Origin: an uncultured Collinsella sp.
Lineage (GTDB): Bacteria > Actinomycetota > Coriobacteriia > Coriobacteriales > Coriobacteriaceae
Direction of reading: 5' to 3'
Assembly (NCBI GenBank): GCA_900541285.1
Contig: UQJA01000084.1
Location: 1 to 8,830, forward strand
DNA: 8,830 bases
Each line of letters begins with the position of its first letter. Within the stretch, counting starts at the first letter, position 1. The translations under genes were made by a program, and so were the position numbers. Under the pieces are notes generated by a model, which was given only the letters and a program-made list of their open reading frames with translations, was not told the origin of the DNA and made no database searches. Below, piece after piece: positions 1-6,115 of this stretch.

Positions 1-90
1 GTGCGAAGCGCACGGCGGGGTCCTGACATGTCCGAGGACGATTTGGGAGGTAAGCCCTGGGGTCTCCGATGGGGGCGGTTCCAGCCGAGG

Positions 91-1170
91 CTATTCGTCG
101 CCGAAGCTGATGCCCAACGCCTTGGCCTCGCGCACCAGATCGCTCTGGGGGTCGACAAACTTGAGCTTGCCGGCGACCTCCTCGAGCGGCATGTGGCACA
201 TCTTGCCGTCGCGCAGGGCAATCATGTAGCCAAACTCGCCGCGCAGGCAGCCGAGCGCCGCTTCGACGCCACACTGGGTCGCAAAGATGCGGTCCTGAGC
301 GTCGGGCTGGCCGCCACGCTGCGTGTGACCGGGGATGGCGACGCGGGTCTCGCGGCCGGTCTTAGCCTCGATCTCCTTGGCGATGTCGTAGACAATCGAC
401 GGGCTCGTGCGTGCGGCAAGCTTCTTCTTGTACTCCTTCTTGGGCAGCGCCGCGTCCTCCTTAGAGATGGCGCCCTCGGCGACGGCCACGATGGTAAAGC
501 GGCTGCCGGTTTCCATGCGATGCTCGATGGTCTTGATGACGTTATCCATGTCGTAGGGGATCTCGGGAATCAGGATGACATCCGCGCCGCCCGCGACGCC
601 GGCATATAGCGGAATCCAGCCGACCTTGTGTCCCATGATCTCGATGACGAACACGCGACCGTGGCTCGAAGCGGTGGTGTGAATGTCGTCGATGCACTTG
701 GTGGCGACGTCGATGGCGCTCGTAAAGCCAAACGTCATCTCGGTGCCCCAGGTGTCGTTGTCGATGGTCTTGGGCAGGGCGATAACGTTGAGGCCCTCTT
801 CGCGCAGGCGGTTGGCGGTCTTGGTGGAGCCGTTGCCGCCCAGCATAAACAGGCAGTCGAGCTGTAGCTTGTGATAGGTGTGGACCATCGCGGGCACCTT
901 CTCGACGCCGTCGGCCTCGGGAATGTCCAGACGCTTGAACGGCGTACGGCTCGTGCCCAGGATGGTGCCGCCGCGGGTGAGGATGCCGCTAAAATCGGCG
1001 GGCGACATGACGCGGAACCTGCTGTAGATAAGGCCCTGGTAGCCGTCCTCAAAACCGTAGATCTCGATAGGTTCTTCGCTATTGGTCATGAGCGTTTTGA
1101 CGATGCCGCGCATGGTGGCGTTGAGCGCCTGGCAGTCGCCGCCACTGGTAAGAAGACCGATCCTAAGCAT
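91..1170 (-). CDS. pfkA: 6-phosphofructokinase, group III type
   Basis: Predicted to phosphorylate fructose 6-phosphate to fructose 1,6-bisphosphate in cytosolic glycolysis. The 359-residue protein has the family landmarks in order: TSGGDCQALN (8-17), the phosphoryl-donor loop GGNGS (111-115), PKTIDND (133-139) with the catalytic Asp137, MGH (179-181) and GHTQRGG (281-287). Arg75, Arg172, Arg276 and His282 match E. coli Arg72, Arg162, Arg243 and His249. Gly114 (E. coli 104) suggests ATP use, while Lys134 (E. coli 124) is typical of PPi enzymes and of actinobacterial ATP enzymes of group III, so the donor cannot be settled here. Asn113 replaces the Mg-binding Asp103 and His181 replaces Arg171; I recall the same GGNG and MGHK pattern in some Firmicutes paralogs, so this is probably a subfamily trait. 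The ATG follows GGAAGG by about 7 nt. It is divergent from the M18 peptidase. The family call is firm; the donor and gene symbol are less certain. Confidence 0.93.
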   Translation of the reverse strand: MLRIGLLTSGGDCQALNATMRGIVKTLMTNSEEPIEIYGFEDGYQGLIYSRFRVMSPADFSGILTRGGTILGTSRTPFKRLDIPEADGVEKVPAMVHTYHKLQLDCLFMLGGNGSTKTANRLREEGLNVIALPKTIDNDTWGTEMTFGFTSAIDVATKCIDDIHTTASSHGRVFVIEIMGHKVGWIPLYAGVAGGADVILIPEIPYDMDNVIKTIEHRMETGSRFTIVAVAEGAISKEDAALPKKEYKKKLAARTSPSIVYDIAKEIEAKTGRETRVAIPGHTQRGGQPDAQDRIFATQCGVEAALGCLRGEFGYMIALRDGKMCHMPLEEVAGKLKFVDPQSDLVREAKALGISFGDE

Positions 1171-1207
1171 GATGAATCCTTCCGGGCAAGTTATAACATG
1201 CGCATAA

Positions 1208-1243
1208 GTTTACCCCCGCACACTGTTGATACGGGGGCAAAAC
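1208..1243. repeat. G/C-rich inverted repeat between divergent genes
   Basis: CCCCCG (1213-1218) pairs with CGGGGG (1232-1237) across a 13-nt spacer. The arms continue outward as GTTT (1208-1211) and AAAC (1240-1243) after a 1x2 mismatch. It lies 38 bp upstream of the phosphofructokinase start and about 150 bp upstream of the aminopeptidase start. It could be an operator or a leader hairpin. No run of T follows on either strand, so a terminator is unlikely. Confidence 0.35.
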
Positions 1244-1390
1244 GTGTTAGCTCAAGCGTATAGAAATGTAAGCAATGTTAGAAATTCGCAAGCCGGTGGG
1301 CAACGCGGAATTAAGCACGGAATGAAGAGTGCGGCGCTGGCGTGGCGGGGTATGCTGAAGGGGACCATCAGCCCAGCGAAAGGGGAGAGC

Positions 1391-2776
1391 ATGACGGATC
1401 AGGAAGCGCCCGAGCGCGCGCACGTGACGGCCGACGATATCGAGGCCGCCAACGACCTTATCGACTTTATCGAGGCATGCCCCAGCATGTTTCATACGGC
1501 GGCGACCATTATGGCCGAGCTCGACGAGGCGGGCTTTACCTACCTGCCCGAGAATGCGGCGTGGGACATAGAGCCGGGCGGGCGTTATTACACGCAGCGC
1601 AATACCTCGAGCGTTGTTGCCTTTAAGGTGGGCGAGGACCTGGCCGCGACGTGGGGCGAGGACGGCGTTGCCGGCGACTTCCATTTTCAGCTCACGGCGT
1701 CGCACAGCGATTCACCGACGTTTAAGGTCAAGGCCGTGCCCGAGCTCGACGGCGCGGGCGAGACACTGCGTCTGAACACCGAGGCCTACGGCGGCATGAT
1801 CGACTACACCTGGTTCGACCGCCCGCTGGCGCTCGCGGGTCGCGTGCTGGTGCGCGAGGGCGACCGGATTGAGAGCCGCCTGCTTTCCACCGAGCGCGAG
1901 GTCGCTATCATTCCGAGCCTTGCTATCCATATGAACCGTGGCGTTAACGAGGGCTTTGCACCCAACCGAGCCATTGATCTGTGCCCGCTCATCAGCGCCG
2001 GTGACCTTAAGCAGGGAGATTTTGACGCCCTGATCGCCGACGAGCTGGACGTTGAGCCCGAGCAGATCCTGGGCCGCGATCTGTTCCTGGTCAATCGTCA
2101 GGATGCGCGCATTTGGGGCTGGGCCGACGAGTTCATCTCGACGCCCAAGCTCGACGACCTGGCCTGCGCCTACGCCTCACTGCAGGCATTTTTGGGTGCT
2201 GAGAACGCGCACGACGTTTCGGTTTTTTGCTGCTTTGATAACGAGGAGGTCGGCTCCGAGACCAAACAGGGCGCCATGTCGACGTTCTTGGCCGACGCGC
2301 TGCGCCGCATCAACGGATCGCTGGGCTTTGACGACGAGTCGTATCATCGCGCACTTGCCGCTTCGATGCTTGTAAGCTGCGACAATGCACATGCCGTGCA
2401 CCCCAACCACGCCGAGAAGTGCGATGCCCGCAATCAGGTGGTGCTCAACGGCGGCATCGTCATCAAAGAAGCCGCCAACCAGCACTACTGCACCGATGCC
2501 TTTAGCCGCGCGGTGTTCCAGGCCATCTGCGATGACGCCGACGTGCCCACGCAGGCCTTCGCCAACAAGAGTGACATGGCCGGCGGCTCCACGCTCGGCA
2601 ATCTGTCCAACATGCAGGCGAGCATGCATGCCGTGGACGTGGGCCTGCCGCAGCTGGCCATGCACTCGAGCTACGAGACCGGCGGCGTGCGCGACGTCAT
2701 GTACGCGATTCGCGCCCTCACCGCCTTCTACGAGCGAAACCTAACCATCAACGGCGCCGAAAGCGTGGAGCTCTAA
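1391..2776 (+). CDS. M18 family zinc aminopeptidase
   Basis: Cytosolic dinuclear-zinc exopeptidase that removes N-terminal residues from peptides (M18 family; the bacterial type is often named ApeB or PepC-like). The 461-residue protein carries the complete set of family motifs: ASHSDSP with His105 as a metal ligand and Asp107, KLDD (253-256) with the bridging Asp, NEEVG (284-288) with the catalytic and ligand Glu residues, SCDNAHAVHP (329-338) with Asp331, SDMAGGSTLGN (394-404), and AMHSSYE with ligand His425. Length is slightly above the usual 420-440. The start chosen is the ATG at 1391, preceded by AAAGGGGAGAG. The reading frame is open back to 1226, but that stretch resembles no M18 N-terminus. 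An upstream TATGCT at 1351-1356 could be a -10 element. Its TAA stop overlaps the palindrome at 2775. Confidence 0.95.
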   Translation: MTDQEAPERAHVTADDIEAANDLIDFIEACPSMFHTAATIMAELDEAGFTYLPENAAWDIEPGGRYYTQRNTSSVVAFKVGEDLAATWGEDGVAGDFHFQLTASHSDSPTFKVKAVPELDGAGETLRLNTEAYGGMIDYTWFDRPLALAGRVLVREGDRIESRLLSTEREVAIIPSLAIHMNRGVNEGFAPNRAIDLCPLISAGDLKQGDFDALIADELDVEPEQILGRDLFLVNRQDARIWGWADEFISTPKLDDLACAYASLQAFLGAENAHDVSVFCCFDNEEVGSETKQGAMSTFLADALRRINGSLGFDDESYHRALAASMLVSCDNAHAVHPNHAEKCDARNQVVLNGGIVIKEAANQHYCTDAFSRAVFQAICDDADVPTQAFANKSDMAGGSTLGNLSNMQASMHAVDVGLPQLAMHSSYETGGVRDVMYAIRALTAFYERNLTINGAESVEL

Positions 2777-2815
2777 AACCTACCAAAAAGGGACAGGTTC
2801 ATTTTGGCAGGTTTT
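2775..2815. repeat. Dispersed intergenic palindrome, copy 1
   Basis: AAAACCTACCAAAA (2775-2788) and TTTTGGCAGGTTTT (2802-2815) form a 14-bp stem with one A/C mismatch around a 13-nt loop. The left arm overlaps the TAA stop of the aminopeptidase gene. The same core with a similar loop occurs at 5050-5087, and an ACCTGCAAAAA fragment lies at 8025-8035. The T-rich right arm and A-rich left arm would allow it to act as a weak two-way terminator. Confidence 0.7.
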
Positions 2816-2862
2816 ATCTGGACGAATGCAAAAGGTGAAACCGAACTAGATCGGTGATACGT

Positions 2863-2897
2863 AGCCGCCGAGGTGCAGTGTGCCTCGGCGGCTTTTT
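2863..2897 (+). terminator. Rho-independent terminator after M18 gene
   Basis: AGCCGCCGAGG (2863-2873) and CCTCGGCGGCT (2883-2893) form a perfect 11-bp stem with a 9-nt loop, followed by a T run to 2897. It lies 87 nt after the aminopeptidase stop and insulates the toxin-antitoxin operon from read-through. Confidence 0.92.
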
Positions 2898-2915
2898 GTG
2901 TACAGAGTACGGCTA

Positions 2916-2939
2916 ATGCTTATAAATGCTATACATGCT
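2916..2939. promoter_or_regulatory. Candidate operator: three phased ATGCT repeats
   Basis: ATGCT occurs at 2916-2920, 2926-2930 and 2935-2939, spaced 10 and 9 bp, about one helical turn, in similar A/T-rich contexts. The block abuts the candidate -35 element of the toxin-antitoxin operon. Ribbon-helix-helix antitoxins commonly bind short repeats at about this spacing to repress their own operon, so autoregulation is inferred. Confidence 0.45.
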
Positions 2940-2967
2940 TTACGTATCTACCATAGAGTTTTATGAT
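2939..2967 (+). promoter_or_regulatory. Candidate promoter of toxin-antitoxin operon
   Basis: TTTACG (2939-2944) and TATGAT (2962-2967) are 17 bp apart and match the -35 and -10 consensus at 4/6 and 5/6. Transcription would begin near 2974, giving a leader of about 19 nt with the AAGGAGAGG ribosome-binding site at 2982-2990. Confidence 0.5.
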
Positions 2968-2992
2968 GATTTTAAAGTATTAAGGAGAGGTC

Positions 2993-3373
2993 ATGACCAC
3001 AACAGCCGCTCAGATCAACGTACGTCTCGATGCCGATCTTAAAAGGAGTGGGGACGCCGCTCTCTCCAGGGCCGGTATGACGCCGAGCCAGGCGGTGCGA
3101 GCGCTCTGGCGGCTTGCAGCGTCGCTGGCCGATCGCCCCGGTGCGCTCGAGGATATCCTGCTGCCTAGTCGTGCCCGGGCGGAACAGCGCGAGCGCGAAA
3201 AGGCCGCCAAACGTAAGCTCGAGCTCATGGATCAGGGGTCGAAGCTGTTCGCTGCCGCTTGCCGTGAGTCGGGAATCGAGATGGTCAAGGCTCAGCCATC
3301 GGACGACGAAGAGCTCAAACGGAATGCCTATGCGGATCGCTATGGCGAGGAGATGAGCTGGCTCTATGAGTGA
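2993..3373 (+). CDS. RelB/DinJ-type ribbon-helix-helix antitoxin
   Basis: Predicted antitoxin of a type II toxin-antitoxin pair: it would bind and neutralise the toxin encoded next and bind its own promoter as a ribbon-helix-helix dimer. Of 126 residues, the N-terminal 45 or so match the RelB/DinJ pattern: a beta strand INVRLDADLK (8-17), then two helices around the turn GMTPSQAVRALWRL (28-41). A charged, probably helical stretch follows (about 60-85, rich in Arg, Lys and Glu), then an acidic C-terminal part likely to contact the toxin. It is longer than the usual 80-100 residues of DinJ. The ATG follows AAGGAGAGG by 2-3 nt. The stop overlaps the toxin start by 8 bp (ATGAGTGA), which indicates translational coupling. 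The family call rests on the N-terminal domain only. Confidence 0.85.
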   Translation: MTTTAAQINVRLDADLKRSGDAALSRAGMTPSQAVRALWRLAASLADRPGALEDILLPSRARAEQREREKAAKRKLELMDQGSKLFAAACRESGIEMVKAQPSDDEELKRNAYADRYGEEMSWLYE

Positions 3374-3857
3374 GGCTCCAAGGCGCATCTTGGTTGACAC
3401 CAACGTGTGGCTCGATTACTTCATTCCCTCACGACGTGGTCGTTCGGTGGCGATTGAGTTTTTACGCGATGCATGCACGGCGCAGGTGGATTTGCTGTAT
3501 GCGGCGACATCGTCCAAAGACCTGTTCTATTTGATTTCAAGTGAACATAAGGCATGGTATCGGCGAGAGCGCGGTTCGCTGTCTCAAGATGCCGCTTCGG
3601 CGGCGACATCACTCGCATGGGATTGTCTTGATGTGTTGTCGCAACTTGCTACGCCCGTGCCCTGCGACCTGAGCGACATATGGATGGCGAGTAAGCAGCG
3701 TGAGCTCCATAGCGATTACGAAGACGATTTAATCATCGCGGCAGCGATGCGCGCAAAGACAGACCTTCTGGTCACCAACGATGTCAAGCTCTGCTCACAC
3801 GCACCAGTCGCCGCAATGAGCGTAGAAGACGCAAAGAATTACTTAGCAACGCTCTAA
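3366..3857 (+). CDS. PIN-domain toxin (VapC-like putative ribonuclease)
   Basis: Predicted Mg-dependent PIN-fold endoribonuclease, toxin of the pair with the preceding RelB/DinJ-type antitoxin. The 163-residue protein begins with the PIN strand ILVDTNVWLDYF (8-19) carrying Asp11 and Asn13. The central acidic site is DYEDDLIIAAA (117-127) with Asp120/Asp121, and the terminal strand and acid are LLVTND (134-139) with Asp139. These match the first, third and fourth PIN acids; the second acid, usually a Glu in the middle, I cannot place with confidence. Length is a little above the usual 130-145 of VapC. Translation starts inside the antitoxin stop region. RNase activity and target are inferred from the fold; VapC proteins often cut tRNA or 23S rRNA, but nothing here identifies the target. 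Confidence 0.85.
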   Translation: MSEAPRRILVDTNVWLDYFIPSRRGRSVAIEFLRDACTAQVDLLYAATSSKDLFYLISSEHKAWYRRERGSLSQDAASAATSLAWDCLDVLSQLATPVPCDLSDIWMASKQRELHSDYEDDLIIAAAMRAKTDLLVTNDVKLCSHAPVAAMSVEDAKNYLATL

Positions 3858-3868
3858 CAATTTGAAGA

Positions 3869-3895
3869 CCCCACAGGTCGAACAAAAGTCAGCGA
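3869..3895 (+). repeat. 27-bp direct repeat, copy 1
   Basis: Matches 3926-3952 at 24 of 27 positions; all three differences are C to T. The last 16 bases, GAACAAAAGTCAGCGA, are identical. It lies just after the toxin stop. Probably a family of dispersed intergenic repeats; function unknown. Confidence 0.8.
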
Positions 3896-3925
3896 ATGTC
3901 CCCAGGCAGGGCCGCGCCAGCCAGT

Positions 3926-3952
3926 CCCTATAGGTTGAACAAAAGTCAGCGA
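3926..3952 (+). repeat. 27-bp direct repeat, copy 2
   Basis: Second copy, exactly 57 bp downstream of the first with a 30-nt spacer. It ends three bases before the long hairpin at 3956-4047, so repeat and hairpin may belong to one element. Confidence 0.8.
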
Positions 3953-3955
3953 GAG

Positions 3956-4047
3956 CCCGTCTGGGCGAGCAAGGTGCCTTGAAAGAGGAGGGCATTGGCC
4001 TTCTGGCCATGCCCGACGATTGAAAGGCAGATTGCCGTCCAGACGGG
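3956..4047 (+). ncRNA. Possible structured RNA: 92-nt multi-stem hairpin
   Basis: Nested helices on the plus strand are: 3956-3967 with 4036-4047 (12 pairs including one G-U), GCAA 3969-3972 with TTGC 4032-4035, TGCCTT 3975-3980 with AAGGCA 4024-4029, and GGGCAT plus GGCC (3990-4000, one bulged T) with GGCCATGCCC (4005-4014), closed by a TTCT loop. The G-U pair favours the plus-strand transcript. Between the last two helices, bulge GAC (4015-4017) and opposed GA steps (3988-3989 and 4018-4019) resemble a kink-turn. No promoter or protein-coding explanation was found. It could equally be a non-transcribed palindromic repeat. Confidence 0.45.
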
Positions 4048-4064
4048 GTCGCAGCGTCGAGTGG

Positions 4065-4088
4065 TCCGCCGTTCGTTAGAACGGCGGA
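4065..4088 (-). terminator. Hairpin after dehydrogenase gene, terminator-like
   Basis: TCCGCCGTTC (4065-4074) and GAACGGCGGA (4079-4088) form a perfect 10-bp stem with a GTTA loop, 6 nt beyond the dehydrogenase stop. There is no proper T run on either side, so termination is likely by position and stability but not certain. Confidence 0.5.
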
Positions 4089-4094
4089 ACAAGA

Positions 4095-5030
4095 TTAGTG
4101 TTCGATCCAGCAGCGCAGGGTCTCGCCGGCCTGTAGGTGACGCAGATTCTCTGCGGCAATGTCGACCACATTGTTGAGCGTGGCTGCCAGGTGGAACCAG
4201 CCGGAGACGTGTGGCGTGATGAGCATGTTGGGCGCATCCCACAGTGGGCTTGTCTCAGGCAACGGTTCGGGGTCGGTGACGTCGACCGCGGCGCCGGCGA
4301 GATGTCCCGACTCCAGAGCGGCAACTAAGTCGTCGGCGACCACAAGATCGCCGCGGCCGCCGTTGGCAAAGAAAGCACCTGGTTTCATCGCGGCAAAGAA
4401 TTCGGCGTTCGCCAGGCCGCGGGTCTCGGGTGTGCTGGGCATAAAGGATGCGACGATGTCGGCCTCGGCCAGGCGCTCAGGTAGGGCGTCCATGCCGTCC
4501 ATATCCTCAAACACAATGGGGTAGACGAGTGGATGGCGCTTGATGCCGCGGACGTGCGCACCCATGCTGCGGCAGAGCGTGGCAAAGTGGCCGCCGATAT
4601 CGCCCGCGCCCAGCAGCAGCACGTTGGCGTTTTTGAGCGAGGTAACCGGGCCCAAATCCTCCCAGCGATGCTCGCGCTGCAAGTCGTGATAGCCGGGCAG
4701 GCGCTTCATCATGGAAAGAACCATGGCAAACATGTGCTCGCTCACGGCCTGACCGTAGGCGCCGATCGAGCAAGACAGCTTGGCTTCAGCCGGCACGGTG
4801 CCGGCGGCAAGGTAGTCGTCATAGCCGGCGGTCTGCAATTGCAACAGCTGGAGATGGTCGCATGCGGTAAGCAGGGCAGGGTCAATGTTGCCCAAGATCA
4901 CGTCGGCATCGGCGACCTGTTCACGTGTGGTGGCGTCGGCGCTCGTGTAGATAAAGTCTTCGCCCGGAGCGCTCGACTCAAGAATTGCGCGATGGCGGTC
5001 ATTGACGGGCAGCAAAACCAGGATGTTCAC
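4095..5030 (-). CDS. D-isomer 2-hydroxyacid dehydrogenase
   Basis: Predicted NAD(P)-dependent cytosolic oxidoreductase that interconverts a 2-oxoacid and the D-2-hydroxyacid; the exact substrate is not readable. The 311-residue protein has a substrate domain (about 1-95), then a Rossmann domain with VLLLGAGDIG (137-146) for the dinucleotide, GGRGDLV with catalytic Arg226, DPEPLP with Glu255, and ITPHVSG with His274, completing the Arg-Glu-His set. Residues 163-165 (IKR), after the second Rossmann strand, put basic residues where NAD enzymes usually have Asp, a weak hint of NADPH preference. The start is GTG at 5030, preceded by GGAGAGGA at about 7 nt. The frame stays open to 5156, but that would translate the palindrome at 5050-5087 and the map terminator, so the longer start is rejected. 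A GhrA-like glyoxylate/hydroxypyruvate reductase or a phosphoglycerate dehydrogenase-like enzyme are possible identities. Confidence 0.9.
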   Translation of the reverse strand: MNILVLLPVNDRHRAILESSAPGEDFIYTSADATTREQVADADVILGNIDPALLTACDHLQLLQLQTAGYDDYLAAGTVPAEAKLSCSIGAYGQAVSEHMFAMVLSMMKRLPGYHDLQREHRWEDLGPVTSLKNANVLLLGAGDIGGHFATLCRSMGAHVRGIKRHPLVYPIVFEDMDGMDALPERLAEADIVASFMPSTPETRGLANAEFFAAMKPGAFFANGGRGDLVVADDLVAALESGHLAGAAVDVTDPEPLPETSPLWDAPNMLITPHVSGWFHLAATLNNVVDIAAENLRHLQAGETLRCWIEH

Positions 5031-5049
5031 AAGCAGTCCTCTCCGCTCG

Positions 5050-5087
5050 ACCTGCAAAAAGGGACAAGTTTTTTGGCAGGTTTTATC
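5050..5087. repeat. Dispersed intergenic palindrome, copy 2
   Basis: Aligns with copy 1 at 2779-2818: both read ACCT, two or three variable bases, AAAAAGGGACA, then TTTTGGCAGGTTTTATC. ACCTGC-AAAAA pairs with TTTTT-GGCAGGT, with one or two bulged bases. It lies 20 nt upstream of the dehydrogenase start, inside its likely leader, so it could affect read-through from map. Confidence 0.7.
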
Positions 5088-5100
5088 AGGCAAAACGTTC

Positions 5101-5147
5101 AAATAAAACGCCGGATACAAGACGAGCGTGCCCGTCAGCATCCGGCG
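5101..5147 (-). terminator. Rho-independent terminator of map
   Basis: Read on the minus strand, CGCCGGAT (5147-5140) pairs with ATCCGGCG (5116-5109), with an inner GACG/CGTC stem (5136-5133 with 5124-5121), and is followed by TTTTATTT (5108-5101). It starts 10 nt beyond the map stop. Confidence 0.88.
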
Positions 5148-5156
5148 CATCCACAA

Positions 5157-6063
5157 CTACCAGCTCAGCAGTTCGTAGCCGCCCTCAGTCACCACGAGCT
5201 GTACCTCGCACTGGGCCGAATCGCTGCCGTCCTTGGTGCGCACGCACCAGCCGTCGCCCTTGCTAATCTTGATGTCGGGCGCTCCGGCATTGACCATGGG
5301 CTCGATGGTAAAGACCATGCCCGGAGCCATGATGGTGTCCACATCGGGCGCCTCGGTGGTAAAGCCCACAAACGGGTCCTCGTGGAAATCCTTACCGATT
5401 CCGTGTCCGCCGTACTCGCGCACCACGCTAAAGCCGGCGTCCTCGACGGTCTTTTGCACAGCCTCGGCCATCACGGACAGCGGCAGCACCAAGGACCGGC
5501 GCCAGCCACGGCTGGACGGCGGCAAGGCCAGCCTCCACGCTGGCGCGGGTGACGTCGACCAGGCGCTGGCGCTCGGCCGAGACCTCGCCGATGCAGAACA
5601 TACGGCTCGAATCACTAAAGTAACCGTCCAGGATCGTGGAGCAGTCCACGTTGATGATGTCGCCCTCGTGCAGCACGTCCGTATCGCAGGGGATACCGTG
5701 ACAGACCACATCGTTGATCGAGGTGCATACGCTCTTGGGATAGCCCTCATAGTTGAGGTCGGCCGGCGTACCACCGTGCTCGACGGTGTAGTCATAGATC
5801 ATCTGGTCGATCTGGTTGGTGGTCATGCCCGCGGCGATGTGCTCGCCTACGTAATCGAGCACGCCCACGTTGATGGCGGCCGAGCGCTTGATGCCCTCGA
5901 TATCGGCGGGCGTCTTGTAGAGCGTGCGGGGTAGAACCTCCCAGCCCTCTTCCCACAAGCGCTCGAGGCGCTCATCAAAGGCGCTATGGCATTTCTTGTA
6001 TTTTTTGCCGCTGCCGCACCAGCAAGCATCGTTGCGGCCGGGTACGGGTCCGTTGTCAAACAT
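5157..6063 (-). pseudogene. map: Methionine aminopeptidase with SEC-C domain, frameshifted
   Basis: Type I methionine aminopeptidase that would remove the initiator Met from nascent proteins. The first 187 residues hold a SEC-C zinc motif, CWCGSGKKYKKCH (Cys14, Cys16, Cys25, His26), and the first half of the pita-bread fold with His122, Asp140 and Asp151. The frame then shifts and stops at 5428. The remainder lies in another frame (5157 to about 5483) and carries YGGHGIG, FTIEPMVNAG and AQCEVQLVVT, that is, the other ligands. Removing 5484-5502 gives VQPWLPLSVMAEAVQK and a 295-residue protein with His214, Glu248 and Glu280; the spacing from QP to QK (11 residues) then equals that in E. coli Map. 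So one net 19-bp insertion breaks an otherwise intact gene. The ATG follows AAAGGAAG. Another map copy probably exists elsewhere. An assembly error remains possible. Confidence 0.88.
5484..5502 (-). other. 19-bp insertion breaking map
   Basis: On the minus strand the extra bases read GCGCCGGTCCTTGGTGCTG. A CTG at each boundary leaves the exact end points uncertain by up to 3 bp. The insertion adjoins a 6-2-6 inverted repeat, CCAGCC-GT-GGCTGG (5501-5514 on the plus strand). It is not a tandem copy of its flanks and I see no other copy in the window. Confidence 0.7.
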
Positions 6064-6088
6064 GGCTAACTTCCTTTCATTCGCAGCT

Positions 6089-6094
6089 AGTATA
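6089..6094 (-). promoter_or_regulatory. Candidate -10 element of map
   Basis: TATACT on the minus strand (5/6 match) lies 25 bp upstream of the map start. The expected -35 position (about 6112-6117) reads CTTTTA, a poor match, and touches the edge of the inverted repeat at 6116. Confidence 0.4.
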
Positions 6095-6115
6095 GCCCAC
6101 CCACGCGTCCATAAA

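Noticed and set aside
1..609. Plus-strand open frame entering from the window edge
   Set aside because: Mostly antisense to the phosphofructokinase gene; no domain. The first 90 bases hold only short palindromes such as GTGCG-AAG-CGCAC with no clear role.
3869..3952. CRISPR-like geometry: 27-bp repeat, 30-nt spacer
   Set aside because: Only two repeats; no third unit at the expected position on either side, no leader and no cas genes.
5031..5156. Longer N-terminus for the dehydrogenase
   Set aside because: It would translate the map terminator and the palindrome; the GTG at 5030 has a good ribosome-binding site and begins exactly at the family N-terminus.
5428..5520. Programmed ribosomal frameshift in map
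   Set aside because: The two frames overlap with a net 19 extra bases and about six non-family residues; no slippery heptamer was seen, and deletion of 19 bp restores exact family spacing.
4533..5552. 339-residue plus-strand open frame antisense to the dehydrogenase and map
   Set aside because: It runs across two well-supported genes, a terminator and a repeat; composition is that of a G+C-rich shadow frame with no domain.
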